Shown here: piece by piece, positions 7,727-17,533 of the stretch
Layout: each line of letters starts with the position of its first letter
Position numbering within the stretch: position 1 is the first letter of the stretch
Source: Rugosibacter sp.
GTDB lineage: Bacteria > Pseudomonadota > Gammaproteobacteria > Burkholderiales > Rhodocyclaceae
DNA: 57,650 nucleotides
Direction of reading: 5' to 3'
Assembly: GCA_030645365.1 (NCBI GenBank)
Contig: JAUSMB010000002.1
Location: 1-57,650, forward strand
Translations under genes and position numbers: made by a program
Notes under the pieces: model-generated
The model's input: only the letters and a program-made list of their open reading frames with translations
Told to the model about the DNA's origin: nothing
Databases searched by the model: none

Positions 7727-10036
7727 TTATTCTGATCTTTCCGGCCCGATGACTTCACGGCCACCAGCGCTATTCATCGACGAAACCAACCCGGCTTTTT
7801 CCATCGCTTCGATCATGCGCGCGGCGCGGTTATAGCCGATACGCAAATGGCGTTGCACCAGCGAAATCGAGGGGCGGCGATTTTTGAGCACAATCTCCAC
7901 CGCCTGATCGTACATGGGGTCGGCCTCGGCATCATTACTTGCCGTATTACCAGCGCCGAGTTCTTGCGCGTCGCTTAAGCTGCCCGCGAGAATTTCATCA
8001 ATGTATTCGGGCGAGCCTGTCTTCTTCAAATGCTCCACCACACGATGCACTTCATCATCGGCAACAAACGCGCCGTGCACACGCACCGGCAAGCCCGTGC
8101 CGGGCGGCAAGTACAACATGTCGCCCTGCCCCAGTAATGCCTCGGCGCCCATCTGGTCGAGGATGGTGCGCGAATCGATTTTGCTCGATACTTGAAACGC
8201 AATGCGCGTCGGGATGTTAGCCTTGATCAGGCCGGTAATAACATCCACGCTCGGCCGCTGGGTCGCCAGAATCAAATGGATTCCTGCCGCACGTGCTTTT
8301 TGCGCTAGGCGAGCGATCAGCTCTTCGACTTTTTTGCCCACTACCATCATCAGATCTGCCAGTTCGTCAATCACCACAACGATATGCGGCATGGTGGTCA
8401 AGGGCTCGGGGCCTATGTCTGTTTCTGCGGTCAGTGAGAACGGATTGGCAATATGCTCGCCAGCCTTTTGCGCGTCATTAATTTTGCTATTGAAACCCGA
8501 AAGATTACGCACACCAAGCGCCGACATCAGCTTGTAGCGGCGCTCCATTTCACCAACACACCAGTTCAGCGCATTGGCGGCCTTGGTCATGTCCGTCACC
8601 ACCGGTGCCAGCAGATGTGGGATGCCTTCGTAAATAGAAAGCTCCAGCATCTTGGGGTCGATCATGATCAGGCGAACATCCTGCGGGCCCGACTTGAAAA
8701 CCAGCGACAAGATCATCGCATTCACACCCACCGATTTACCTGAGCCCGTTGTACCCGCCACCAGCAGATGCGGCATTTTCGCCAGATCAGCCACCACCGG
8801 CTGACCGCCGATGTCCTTGCCCAATGAAATGGACAGCGGCGAAGCCATGCCGTGATACGCCTGCGAGCCAATGATCTCGGACAGCCGCACAATCTGCCGC
8901 TTCGGGTTAGGTAACTCCAGCGCCATGCAGGATTTGCCGGGCACGGTTTCCACCACACGAATCGACACTAGCGACAGCGCGCGCGCTAGGTCTTTGGCCA
9001 GGCCAACCACCTGACTGCCCTTGACGCCAATGGCGGGCTCGATTTCATACCGCGTCACCACCGGGCCGGGATGGGCTGAGACCACTTTAGCTGTGACATT
9101 GAAGTCAGCCAGCTTGCGCTCGATCAGCCGTGAGGTAAACTCCAGCGTCTCGGTAGATGGCACATCCGCCGGGTTATGCGTAGGCTCTGTGAGTAAATGC
9201 AGCGGGGGCAATGCGCCACCTGCCGCATCAAAAAACAGGGCGGACTGTCGCTCTTTTTCAACCCGCGCAACAGCCTTCGGTGCCAGAGGAATATCAAGCT
9301 CGACAGGCTCGATCTTGAGCGGCAGCGGATTATCTTCAACCTTGCGGCGCTCCGTCTCCACCACGGCTTCGCGCTTATCCGCAACCTGTCGACCATAACG
9401 CCGATCTTGCCACTGTTCCCTTAACAACCGGCCACCAGCCCAGGCAGATTCAAGCAAAGCACCACACTTTTCAGCCATGCCCACCCATGAAATGCCGGTA
9501 AACAGGCTGAAACCCACCATGATCAACACCAGCAAAACCAGCGTGCCGCCAGCAAAACCCAGAAACTGTGACGCAAACCGGCCGACTTCAAAACCCAGCA
9601 TGCCCCCTGGTGCCAAAGGCAGTGCCAGATTCGCACTCCAGAAGCGCATCGCCTCCATGCCCGCACTTGCCAACAACAACATGCCAAAACCCATGATCGA
9701 GATAAAGAAAGATCGTCGATCGCCATTAAACAAATGGCTTAAACGGTGATAACCCCAGGCCAGCAGAAAAAAAGGCAGCGCTGCCAACCACCAGGCGGAC
9801 AGCCCGAAAAGGTACAACATCAGATCAGCTAGCCAAGCACCTATCCGCCCACCCGGATTCATCACCCGATCAACGGTTGCTGCATGCGACCAGCCGGGGT
9901 CTGCAGAATTAAAGCCCCACAAAATGATCACGAGATAAACCCCGCAGACCACCACGAACAGCCAGCGTGCTTCATGCACCAGCAGGGCAACTTTTTCCGG
10001 CAGGGGTGGAGAGGTCGTCGTGTTTGATGTACTCAT
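7727..10036 (-). CDS. ftsK: DNA translocase FtsK
   Basis: FtsK couples chromosome segregation to septum closure and activates XerCD recombination at dif. The 769-residue product has an N-terminal block of about four or five membrane helices (residues 20-190) and a fairly short linker. The RecA-like motor carries Walker A GTTGSGKS near 430 and Walker [11 protein letters not shown] near 553. The C-terminal winged-helix gamma domain (709-769, [19 protein letters not shown]) reads KOPS. ATG 10036 places a short polar N-terminus before the first helix; the in-frame extension to 10084 looks untranslated. A copy of the dispersed 24-bp element lies in the spacer between motor and gamma domain, where it encodes LGAGNTA. 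Confidence 0.95.
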   Translation of the reverse strand: MSTSNTTTSPPLPEKVALLVHEARWLFVVVCGVYLVIILWGFNSADPGWSHAATVDRVMNPGGRIGAWLADLMLYLFGLSAWWLAALPFFLLAWGYHRLSHLFNGDRRSFFISIMGFGMLLLASAGMEAMRFWSANLALPLAPGGMLGFEVGRFASQFLGFAGGTLVLLVLIMVGFSLFTGISWVGMAEKCGALLESAWAGGRLLREQWQDRRYGRQVADKREAVVETERRKVEDNPLPLKIEPVELDIPLAPKAVARVEKERQSALFFDAAGGALPPLHLLTEPTHNPADVPSTETLEFTSRLIERKLADFNVTAKVVSAHPGPVVTRYEIEPAIGVKGSQVVGLAKDLARALSLVSIRVVETVPGKSCMALELPNPKRQIVRLSEIIGSQAYHGMASPLSISLGKDIGGQPVVADLAKMPHLLVAGTTGSGKSVGVNAMILSLVFKSGPQDVRLIMIDPKMLELSIYEGIPHLLAPVVTDMTKAANALNWCVGEMERRYKLMSALGVRNLSGFNSKINDAQKAGEHIANPFSLTAETDIGPEPLTTMPHIVVVIDELADLMMVVGKKVEELIARLAQKARAAGIHLILATQRPSVDVITGLIKANIPTRIAFQVSSKIDSRTILDQMGAEALLGQGDMLYLPPGTGLPVRVHGAFVADDEVHRVVEHLKKTGSPEYIDEILAGSLSDAQELGAGNTASNDAEADPMYDQAVEIVLKNRRPSISLVQRHLRIGYNRAARMIEAMEKAGLVSSMNSAGGREVIGPERSE
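7941..7965 (+). repeat. Dispersed 24-bp element, copy 2 (in ftsK)
   Basis: GCCGTATTAC is followed by CAGCGCCGA and GTTCTT. It is antisense to ftsK and read as LGAGNTA just before the gamma domain, a flexible spacer. Confidence 0.75.
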
Positions 10037-10257
10037 AGGAACAAATAATGGCAAATGAATAGGGTAGAGAATGTGGCGGCACATACTCGATAAGGTAAAA
10101 CAACTGCCCCATTATGGCCTAGCACCGTAGACGGGTAAAGTCTGTTTTTTCGGTCTTGACCGCTTAGTTTGGCAAAGTTAGATCGAGAACCCGATGCGGA
10201 TCACGTTAGATGGCGATGCCCTGTAATATTTGCAAATCCACTTATTCAGAAGAAGCC

Positions 10258-11202
10258 TCAATTCACAGCAGTACGGGGGGGCTGCGAGTCGAGCACACTC
10301 TTTTCAATTTCCGAAGCACTATCCGCTTCGACCACTTTCCCGTCAGCCAAAAGCGCCTCTTCTGTACGCTTGTTCATGATAACAATGCTGATACGACGAT
10401 TGATCGGATTGTATGGATCCTGCTTGTCAAACAACACCGTCGAAGACATGCCGACAACACGCATAATCTTGTCATCCATCATGCCTCCGGCGACAAGCTC
10501 ACGGCGCGAAGCGTTAGCACGATTGGTGGATAGTTCCCAGTTGCTGAAGTCGCGTCCACCACTTGCAAAAGGTTGCGCATCCGTGTGGCCAGACAAACTG
10601 ACATGGTTTTCCACCTTATTCAGTGTTTTGCCAATTTCGCGCAAAATAAGCCTCGTATAGGACTTCACTTCCGAGCTGGCAGAATCGAACATCGGCCGAT
10701 TCTTTTCGTCGACGATCTGAATACGCAAACCTTCGCTTGTAAGGTCAAGTAACAGTTGGCTCTTGAACTGTTTCAAACTCGGGTTCGCATCGATCAGGGA
10801 TTCCAGCTCCCCTTTCAGACCAGCGAGTCTGGCTTGCTCCGCTTTTTCATACTCGGCCTTCAACTTTTGCAGATTGATAGTCTTTTTCGGGGCTTTCACA
10901 TCTCCGGCTTTGACTTGCCCGTGAGATGCAGTCAAATCTTTACCCCCTCCCTGAATTACTGAAGAAGAATCACCCGAACCAGATCCGCCCGCCAACGAAA
11001 CCTTAAGTGGATTCTGAAAATAATCGGCAATACCCTGCAAATCACCCTGTGTTGTAGAACCTAAAAGCCACATGAGCATGAAGAACGCCATCATCGCCGT
11101 AACAAAGTCGGCATAGGCAATTTTCCACGCACCACCATGTGCGCCTCCACCGCTCTTCTTGATTTTCTTGATGACTATGGGTTGCCTGGTATCGTCACTC
11201 AT
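10258..11202 (-). CDS. motB: Flagellar stator protein MotB (first set)
   Basis: MotB pairs with MotA to form the proton-driven stator and anchors it to peptidoglycan. In the 314-residue product a short basic N-terminus leads into one membrane helix. The helix carries the essential proton-accepting aspartate at D32 (YADFVTAMMAFFMLMWLL), followed by the plug region. The C-terminal OmpA-like domain has the peptidoglycan-binding pattern LSGHTDAQPF and SNWELSTNRANASRREL. A good ribosome-binding site (CCAGGTGG) precedes ATG 11202. It lies 40 nt downstream of motA. A second, diverged stator pair is encoded at 44545-46087. Confidence 0.95.
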   Translation of the reverse strand: MSDDTRQPIVIKKIKKSGGGAHGGAWKIAYADFVTAMMAFFMLMWLLGSTTQGDLQGIADYFQNPLKVSLAGGSGSGDSSSVIQGGGKDLTASHGQVKAGDVKAPKKTINLQKLKAEYEKAEQARLAGLKGELESLIDANPSLKQFKSQLLLDLTSEGLRIQIVDEKNRPMFDSASSEVKSYTRLILREIGKTLNKVENHVSLSGHTDAQPFASGGRDFSNWELSTNRANASRRELVAGGMMDDKIMRVVGMSSTVLFDKQDPYNPINRRISIVIMNKRTEEALLADGKVVEADSASEIEKSVLDSQPPRTAVN

Positions 11203-11242
11203 GTAGCCACCTGGATAAAATTGCGCAAGCTATTACCTGTTC

Positions 11243-12100
11243 TTATTGGTTTTTGCGTGCCTTCAGATCCTCTTCCAACTCAATGAAGCCAGGACGATCA
11301 CCAGAAAAAAGTACTTTACGGCCAAACTCTATCGCCACCTGGGGTGCATAGCCATTCATGCTGGCCAGAAGTACCGTTTTGATAACCTGAAAGATCTTGC
11401 CCTCCTCTTCCACCTTCTGCTCTAGCTGCCCTGCAATGGGCGCCACAAAACCATAAGCCAGAAGAATACCGAGAAAGGTGCCGACCAATGCGCCACCGAT
11501 CATCTTGCCGAGAACAGCGGGAGGAGCACCGACTGAGCCCATAACATTGACCACACCCATAACCGCTACCACAATGCCGAAGGCTGGCGTGGCATCGGCA
11601 ATTTTGGATACAGTATGCGCCGGAACATGGGCCTCTTGATGATGGGTTTCAATTTCAATATCCATCAGATTTTCTATTTCAAACGCATTGAGATTGCCAC
11701 CTACCATCATGCGTAAATAATCGCAGATAAATTCCATGGCATGATGATCATGCACAATTTTTGGGTATTTAGAAAAAACTGCGCTCTCAGCCGGATTCTC
11801 GATATCGTTCTCAATTGACATCAAGCCTTCTTTGCGTACCTTGGAAAGAATTTCGAACAACATGGCCAGCAAATCCATGTAGAGCGCCTTGTTAAGCCGC
11901 GTGCCTTTAAATACGGTGGGTAGTGCGCTTACTGTCGCTTTGATAGCCTTGATACCATTACTGGCAACAAACCCGCCAATGGCCAGTCCGAGAATGGCAA
12001 CGTATTCCATCGGCATCCACAATGCTGCCAAGCTCCCATGCACTGCATAGGTGCCTACTGAAGCAGCAAGAATAATGATATAGCCAAGAATTAGGAACAT
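11243..12100 (-). CDS. motA: Flagellar stator protein MotA (first set)
   Basis: MotA is the proton-channel subunit that pushes against FliG. The 285-residue protein shows the family plan: two N-terminal helices from MFLILGYIIILAASVGTYAV, a large cytoplasmic loop with the FliG-facing charged segment (FEILSKVRKEGLMSIENDIE), and two more helices after ATPAFGIVVAVMGVVNVMG, where the conserved proline of the gating region lies. The length matches E. coli-type MotA (about 295) rather than the shorter MotC-type protein of the second set. It forms an operon with motB. A diguanylate cyclase gene lies upstream on the same strand after about 130 nt, with no strong promoter visible. Confidence 0.95.
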   Translation of the reverse strand: MFLILGYIIILAASVGTYAVHGSLAALWMPMEYVAILGLAIGGFVASNGIKAIKATVSALPTVFKGTRLNKALYMDLLAMLFEILSKVRKEGLMSIENDIENPAESAVFSKYPKIVHDHHAMEFICDYLRMMVGGNLNAFEIENLMDIEIETHHQEAHVPAHTVSKIADATPAFGIVVAVMGVVNVMGSVGAPPAVLGKMIGGALVGTFLGILLAYGFVAPIAGQLEQKVEEEGKIFQVIKTVLLASMNGYAPQVAIEFGRKVLFSGDRPGFIELEEDLKARKNQ

Positions 12101-12231
12101 GTCGAATTTATCCGGTGTGACGTCTCAAACTTCATTACTTACGAGGGTATATCCTGCAAGCATAATCATAATCGCAAAAAGAGATCAAACATATAGGGGT
12201 GAGTAGAGTAGCCGACAAGTGGCGTTAAATG

Positions 12232-14022
12232 TTATGCGGAAATAACCCGATTTTTTCCAGAGCGCTTTGCCAAATACATTGCTGCATCAGCGCGACTCAA
12301 AGCCTCATAAGGATCCTCTGCCTGAGCCACATTTACCAAACCGCAACTGAAAGTGATCAAAACCTTGTCATTGTTGGCCATAAAAAACTTCCGTGTCAGC
12401 TCACGCTGAACGCGCGTCATGATACCAACGGCATCATCAATGCCGGTACTGGGTAATAATACGACGAACTCTTCGCCGCCATAGCGAGCGAGCGTATCTT
12501 GAGGCCGAATAGCTTCTTGAATAACCGTTGCCAAATGCACCAAAGCCGCATCGCCAACAGCGTGCCCTTGGGCATCGTTAATCTGCTTGAAGTTATCGAC
12601 GTCGAGAAGTGCAAGGCTAAGGGTTCCCCCTTGACGTTGCTGACGGCTAACTTCTTTTTGCAGCGCCTCGTCCAACCCTTTACGGTTAAGAGCACCAGTC
12701 AAGGGGTCATGCCGAACCAGCTTGCTGGTCGTAGAGAGTTCATTTTTCAGACGCGCCACTTCCTGCTCTGCCTCTTGCACTCGATTTTGCATAAAACTTA
12801 ATTCATCACGTGAGCGCGCTGTATCCATCTGTACCAAGCGCGTCTCGTGCATGACTTCATTTAGCACCTCCGTGATTTCAGAGATATCGTCAGCTTGACT
12901 GATTTTCTTGGCACATACCTCAATCTTGCCATGGTAAACACTCGTGGTTTCAGAAAAACTGGTCAAATGATCCACAAAGGTGACCAACATCAACCTGAGC
13001 CGATCATTGGCCTCGGTAAGCTCTTTCTTGAGCAGGCTTTGCTTGAAAATAACATCTTTCATCCGGCGCTCAACTTCATCCAACCGCCGCAAATCAAGAG
13101 GCTGAAGTAGCAGGTCTCGCATCATGCCGATTTGTCCAGTAAGCCACTGATCCTCAACCACTAACTCACTAATATTGTCCGTAATGAGTTGCACTAAACG
13201 AAATAACGCTGTATTCACCTCCGCTTCGTCTTCGGCAATAAAATGGATGCGATAGCACAGATTCTTGAATCGATCAGAAAGTCCGGCAAGTGCCTCAGCA
13301 TTTTGTGCGCCCCTTACTGCCGCTGAAATTTCTTTTATTTCGCGAATCAGCTCCGGATTGTTACGCAACACGATGGTTAGGGTATTGTCCAGTACCTGGA
13401 CAATCAGTGCTTGCAGATCAGAGATACCTCCTTGCCAATGCGCATGAGTCGGCGATATTTTTTCTTTTTCAGGAGGCATCACTGCTGTTTCTTCAACAGT
13501 CACCGCAGTAGGTGGCAACTCGGTAAATTCTTGGTAATTTTTTTCTGTATTTTTTGCCCAGGAGCCAACCAGAGACTGGATTCGAGTGAACAATAAATCC
13601 GGTTTAGACGTAGTGGCTAAAATGTGTTCCAGCGCTTTTTTCTTTTGAAAAACTGTCACTTCAGCATGCGATACGTCAAGTTGCCGTAATAGATCACGAA
13701 CCAACCCTGCCCAAGGTGTTTCCGCACCGTCTTGATTAGCCAACAATTCACTCAATGCCGCTTTAAAACTATCCCAGTTCTTCTCGAAAATCGCAGCGTC
13801 TAGTTGACTGGAAAAATGAATCTGCTTTGCAGTCTTGCGTGGCAAGGCCACTTGTACTGCCTTAAGCTCTTCCGCAGGGAACGTTGAAACGGCGGGCTGA
13901 CCTGAAACCTCATGAAACACCGTGCGGTAATTCTCTGGAGTTGGCAGGAGTTTCTTCAAAACCAGACGCCGCAAGGTTTCGCGGGCGATTTCAAGCGCTG
14001 AAAGCGGGGATGATTTAGGCAT
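12232..14022 (-). CDS. GGDEF diguanylate cyclase with long helical N-terminal region
   Basis: The 596-residue protein should make c-di-GMP from two GTP. The C-terminal GGDEF domain (about 430-596) has an intact active site, RYGGEEFVVLLPS, near 514-518, and an inhibitory I-site RPQD exactly five residues before it. Typical segments HDPLTGALNRKGLDEAL and LLDVDNFKQINDAQGHAVGD are present. The first 420 residues have no domain I can name. They begin LSALEIARETLRRLVLKKLL and continue as soluble, mostly helical sequence with a coiled coil before GGDEF. There is no membrane segment, so the enzyme is probably cytosolic. Its position next to motAB suggests a role in motility control, but that is inference. 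Confidence 0.88.
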   Translation of the reverse strand: MPKSSPLSALEIARETLRRLVLKKLLPTPENYRTVFHEVSGQPAVSTFPAEELKAVQVALPRKTAKQIHFSSQLDAAIFEKNWDSFKAALSELLANQDGAETPWAGLVRDLLRQLDVSHAEVTVFQKKKALEHILATTSKPDLLFTRIQSLVGSWAKNTEKNYQEFTELPPTAVTVEETAVMPPEKEKISPTHAHWQGGISDLQALIVQVLDNTLTIVLRNNPELIREIKEISAAVRGAQNAEALAGLSDRFKNLCYRIHFIAEDEAEVNTALFRLVQLITDNISELVVEDQWLTGQIGMMRDLLLQPLDLRRLDEVERRMKDVIFKQSLLKKELTEANDRLRLMLVTFVDHLTSFSETTSVYHGKIEVCAKKISQADDISEITEVLNEVMHETRLVQMDTARSRDELSFMQNRVQEAEQEVARLKNELSTTSKLVRHDPLTGALNRKGLDEALQKEVSRQQRQGGTLSLALLDVDNFKQINDAQGHAVGDAALVHLATVIQEAIRPQDTLARYGGEEFVVLLPSTGIDDAVGIMTRVQRELTRKFFMANNDKVLITFSCGLVNVAQAEDPYEALSRADAAMYLAKRSGKNRVISA

Positions 14023-14141
14023 GACTCATTTGCAGGCTTTAATGAAGTGAAATATACATTAACGCCTGTGTGCAGAACCGATAAGCAAAGGGATATACAT
14101 TGACCATTATTTCCATAAAGCGCCCAAGCGATTCACCATCG

Positions 14142-14951
14142 TCACATCACCTGCGGAATATTCCGGTAAATATAAAGACGCGTCTGTCGTTGATCCGCCA
14201 CGTCGATAAACGTCTGCGCTGTCATTTCCGGAATAGCAAAACTATTGCTGACCAGACAGGCAGACGGCATCATTTCAGCTTGCGCCTTGGCGCCAAGTTT
14301 AGCCATGGGAGCTGGAGAAAGAAACGCATAAACCACATCATAAGTTGCCAGCGAGTGGTTCCAGAAATTACCGCGACGAGTGCTCAAGTTGGCAAATCCT
14401 CGTGCCAACAGCCATGCCCAAGCCCATGTCAATGGCGCATGCTCAACGCCAACAAACACGCAATCTGGGCGGGCGCGAGCCAGATGACGCAACAAGCTAC
14501 CATCGCCACAGCCAATATCCACCATGCGGCAGGGGGTTTCAGGTAACAGGGACAGCAAGGCATCCCGGCTTTTACGATTGGTAAGATACAGTGGTACCTG
14601 ACTGATATCCGTCCGCCAAAAAACCAGCAGCAACAGGAAAAATCCGCTGAGCCATATCCAGGCAGGTAATGCCATGCTGTTTGCCAACACGGCGCAGGGC
14701 ATAAAAACCAGATGGATAAATAACCACCAGATCGGTGCGCGCAACAACATCGCCGCAAGCACTGCGCAAACACCCTGTAGCAAGGCAACAAGTACAAGAT
14801 GATCAAAAAGTACTGGCGAAAAAGCCAGCGCCAGGCCAATGGCAAGCAGAGTGCCAACCAATTGAGCAAGCAGGGCAAAAAACAACGGGTGCGAATTGCT
14901 GCGGAAATGACGGCGGACAAAATCCGACCAGTACTCAAAAAACCGGGTCAC
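14142..14951 (-). CDS. Membrane-anchored class I SAM-dependent methyltransferase-like protein
   Basis: The 269-residue protein has about four hydrophobic helices in residues 20-115, then a cytoplasmic Rossmann-type domain. The SAM-binding motif VDIGCGDGSLLRHLA is intact, followed by an acidic strand end (FVGVEHAPL). I cannot name a substrate. The start ATGA overlaps the stop of the upstream lipoprotein gene by 4 nt, so the two are probably translated together. Membrane anchoring and the lipoprotein partner hint at envelope work (lipid, quinone or surface modification), which is inference only. Confidence 0.75.
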   Translation of the reverse strand: MTRFFEYWSDFVRRHFRSNSHPLFFALLAQLVGTLLAIGLALAFSPVLFDHLVLVALLQGVCAVLAAMLLRAPIWWLFIHLVFMPCAVLANSMALPAWIWLSGFFLLLLVFWRTDISQVPLYLTNRKSRDALLSLLPETPCRMVDIGCGDGSLLRHLARARPDCVFVGVEHAPLTWAWAWLLARGFANLSTRRGNFWNHSLATYDVVYAFLSPAPMAKLGAKAQAEMMPSACLVSNSFAIPEMTAQTFIDVADQRQTRLYIYRNIPQVM

Positions 14952-15427
14952 TGTACAGCCGATGGCGGCACAGACTCGACCTCAGCCTCTGCCTTGGGTA
15001 GCGCTTTACTCCTGTACTGAAGCACATTGTTTTTTGCCTGAAAACTGCCAATCATCTCCCCTGGCTCGGGCGGTGGATCTTGGTACGACTGAAAGCCACA
15101 CTGTTGCAATTCAGTAACATACCAGCGCTTTCCGGCATTAAGAATAAACACACCGGGTTCCGGCCGATAAACATCTAAACGAAATTTATTCGCACCCAAC
15201 CCGTCCACCGCGTAGCGACGCTGGCATTGCGGGAGGCCGGCAACAATCAATGAGGCTTGCCACGGGCCTCTCCAATAAGCTTGCTCACGTACAAGTGCTA
15301 ATGATTGACCACGATCATTGACATTAAAAAACGCCTGCTGGCTATTGCCACAAGCACTCAGCAGCAGAGGGAAGAACATCAGTGTGATTCGCTTGAATTT
15401 ATTTTGCAAACCTATTCTGGAAAGCAT
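14948..15427 (-). CDS. Lipoprotein of unknown function
   Basis: The product has a lipoprotein signal: a basic n-region (LQNKFKRITL), a hydrophobic stretch and the lipobox LLLSAC, so the mature protein is anchored at Cys. The remaining roughly 140 residues (ALVREQAYWRGPWQ, LPQCQRRYAVDG, GKRWYVTELQQCGFQ) include three more cysteines and match no family I recognise. ATG 15427 is chosen because GGGTGG lies just upstream; ATG 15439 and GTG 15448 in the same frame are possible. It overlaps the methyltransferase start by 4 nt. The carbonic-anhydrase-like gene lies upstream on the same strand. Confidence 0.7.
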   Translation of the reverse strand: MLSRIGLQNKFKRITLMFFPLLLSACGNSQQAFFNVNDRGQSLALVREQAYWRGPWQASLIVAGLPQCQRRYAVDGLGANKFRLDVYRPEPGVFILNAGKRWYVTELQQCGFQSYQDPPPEPGEMIGSFQAKNNVLQYRSKALPKAEAEVESVPPSAVQ

Positions 15428-15510
15428 CAAACCACCCATTGAAGACACTATTGAAAATACTGAAAAAAATGCATTGCGCTTTTATTGATAATTTTATAGT
15501 GCTCTACCGA

Positions 15511-17040
15511 TCAGCGTGATTCCTTGATCAAACGGCCATTCGAGGGTTGCAAAGGACGCGCATTATTACGGTAAAGGCGTGAAAATATTGCTACTTGTTC
15601 CGCAGCAACCGGTACCGGTTGCTTTAACACCATCCACAGTACGCCTTCAGTACAGGGGGGCGTAGTCAATGATCCCATATAAGTCCAATAAGCTCGGCTT
15701 TCCGGCAGTATCTTGTTTAGGTCGATGACATCGACAGGCGCCACCTCGATATTCTGGTCCAGCGGCAAATGGTTCCACAGTGTCTGGATCAAGGGGTTCT
15801 CACCACCTTTTTCGAGCAACACTGCAACGATAGCAAATTGACCTTCGTCATTCTTGTGCACCAAGTGCATCACCATATCGTAAGCGCGTCCATCGACTCG
15901 TTCTTCGGAAGGGCGATGAAAATTAAAGTACAACAATTCATAGCGCTTACCTGAAATCTTCAGACTTAATCCTTCCCCAACGTTCACCCGCACCGTGTGG
16001 CCGGTATCAATGATACGGAATGGCCTTGATTTGTAGTCGAATGTGATTTCTTCGAGATTGACCTTAATGCCTTCGCGAATATCAATCGGCGATTGACGTT
16101 TACCTGTTGCACAGATTGCATAGTCATCCCGCAGCTTGGCCCAGCGGGTTGGTCCGCCTTCATCATCGTAAGACCAAGCGCCAATCTTTGGGGCAGAAAG
16201 ATCGTCTTGATCATTACCCAAAAACGCTGCTCTTGGCCTCTTCTTTATCGCTTTGTGCGGGCCGGACGTTGCATAATGCAATTCACGCAAACGCTTGTCT
16301 GCCAGGCTTTCCGCCCCTTGCCGCAAGGAGCTGGAACTGACCTTTGGCGTAAGGGGTGCCGGTGACGCAGCAAGCGGCTTTTTCCCGACGCTGGCAGTCG
16401 CCTGATCTGCGGCGGCTTTGTCCGCAGCAGTCTTGTCTATAGCTGGCAAAATGATCAGCTTCGGTGTTTCAGCCACGACAACAGCCTCTCTATCAGCAAC
16501 AAGCGTTAAATTTGCCGTGACTGAGCCTTCATTTCGGGCTTGCGACAGGCGTGGTGGCGCTACGACAGCGACTACATGACCTAACGCCGCGCCTATTGCA
16601 GATGCCCCCCCCGGCACCACACTTGCATCGGCAGAACCATTTGCAGAGGTGGCGCAAGCCACATTGAATATTCGTTCATCGAGACTGCCTACTGCTATGG
16701 CATTGGGGCGCTGACGAGAAACGACATCCTCGCGAACCAGAGTATCCCCTCGAAAATAAGCGCGGCGGAGTGTAGTAAAACGGCGTGCAGCGCAATCATA
16801 AAGATTCTGTGCTTGCATTGCGTCATAAGCACCGCCGACATCATTCACCGGGCGGTCAAGCATTACTCTGCTCCAGGCCGTAGCGCCAGAAGTAGTGCGC
16901 TCGATGCTGGCCTTATTGATGTCGATGGTTTCGCTCTTGCCGACAATGACGGTTTGCCAGTCACCGACTGTAGCGCCCAGGGGGCTATTCAAACTAAAAA
17001 ACAATCCCACCAAGATAAACGACAAACGCGATGCTGACAT
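15511..17040 (-). CDS. Alpha-carbonic anhydrase-like secreted protein with N-terminal adhesin-E-like domain
   Basis: The 509-residue protein has a signal peptide (MSASRLSFILVGLFFSLNS). A domain at about 25-130 resembles the surface-adhesin protein E family (DWQTVIVGKSETIDINKASI, YDCAARRFTTLRRAYF). A long Ala/Ser/Pro linker leads to a C-terminal alpha-carbonic anhydrase domain from about 285. The fold marks are strong: QSPIDI, GHTVRVNVG (proton-shuttle histidine), MHLVHKNDEG and GSLTTPPCTEGVLWMV. However, the zinc strand that normally reads FHFH reads FNFH here (about 370-374), so the first of three zinc ligands is asparagine. It may therefore be a weak or non-catalytic carbonic-anhydrase-related protein. 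The cellular role is unknown. Confidence 0.82.
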   Translation of the reverse strand: MSASRLSFILVGLFFSLNSPLGATVGDWQTVIVGKSETIDINKASIERTTSGATAWSRVMLDRPVNDVGGAYDAMQAQNLYDCAARRFTTLRRAYFRGDTLVREDVVSRQRPNAIAVGSLDERIFNVACATSANGSADASVVPGGASAIGAALGHVVAVVAPPRLSQARNEGSVTANLTLVADREAVVVAETPKLIILPAIDKTAADKAAADQATASVGKKPLAASPAPLTPKVSSSSLRQGAESLADKRLRELHYATSGPHKAIKKRPRAAFLGNDQDDLSAPKIGAWSYDDEGGPTRWAKLRDDYAICATGKRQSPIDIREGIKVNLEEITFDYKSRPFRIIDTGHTVRVNVGEGLSLKISGKRYELLYFNFHRPSEERVDGRAYDMVMHLVHKNDEGQFAIVAVLLEKGGENPLIQTLWNHLPLDQNIEVAPVDVIDLNKILPESRAYWTYMGSLTTPPCTEGVLWMVLKQPVPVAAEQVAIFSRLYRNNARPLQPSNGRLIKESR

Positions 17041-17129
17041 GACTCCCCTTTATTCTTTCGAATTAACCCGGCTTGCGGCACACTGCGCCTGATGTCAATC
17101 GAAATCGGCAATATGACGACAATCCAGAA

Positions 17130-17456
17130 TCAAACCTGGATATTCATGATGTCGTGATAGGCGGAGACCAGTTTGTTACGCACCTGCACCATCTGCTGAA
17201 AAGACAAATTGGCTTTTTGCAGATTGATCATCACATCCTGCAGATTGACGTCACCCTGACCACTGGAAAAATCCTCAGCCATCTTGTGTGCATCCATTTG
17301 CGCAGCGTTCACCTGGTCGATTGTTTTTGACAACACTTGCGCAAAATCAGCCCCTCCTGCGGGGGCAGACTGGTTCGCGGATTTACCACCTGCCAACGCA
17401 GTTGCTGCACGCAACTCAGAGAGCATCTGGTGAAGTTGTCGTGTATCGATAGCCAT
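17130..17456 (-). CDS. fliE: Flagellar MS-ring/rod junction protein FliE
   Basis: FliE links the MS ring to the proximal rod and is among the first rod proteins exported. The 108-residue length is normal. The C-terminal half carries the family pattern VNLQDVMINLQKANLSFQQM and VRNKLVSAYHDIMNIQV, while the N-terminal half is low-complexity Ala/Gly/Ser. It is transcribed alone from a strong sigma54 promoter at 17506-17520 and is separated from fliF by the flrBC genes, with fliF on the opposite strand. In many genomes fliE and fliF share an operon, so this is a local rearrangement. Confidence 0.94.
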   Translation of the reverse strand: MAIDTRQLHQMLSELRAATALAGGKSANQSAPAGGADFAQVLSKTIDQVNAAQMDAHKMAEDFSSGQGDVNLQDVMINLQKANLSFQQMVQVRNKLVSAYHDIMNIQV

Positions 17457-17505
17457 AAACGTAACCTTACCTGAATTCGATCAGCAAAGAAATAGCAAAA
17501 GATAA

Positions 17506-17520
17506 GCAATCAACGTGCCA
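17506..17520 (-). promoter_or_regulatory. Sigma54 promoter of fliE
   Basis: On the minus strand the sequence reads TGGCACGTTGATTGC, matching the -24/-12 consensus TGGCACG-N4-TTGC at every fixed position. The predicted start is near 17494, about 38 nt before the fliE ATG. Confidence 0.85.
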
Positions 17521-17533
17521 TGGTTTTCCGTGA

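Noticed and set aside
8515-8530. AAGCGCCGACATCAGC in ftsK contains most of the element core
   Set aside because: It encodes the conserved FtsK segment LMSALGVRN and lacks the flanks.
12192-12218. TATA-N15-GCCGACAA on the plus strand as a sigma28 promoter
   Set aside because: It would transcribe antisense into the end of the diguanylate cyclase gene, and the -35 half has a mismatch; no gene needs it.
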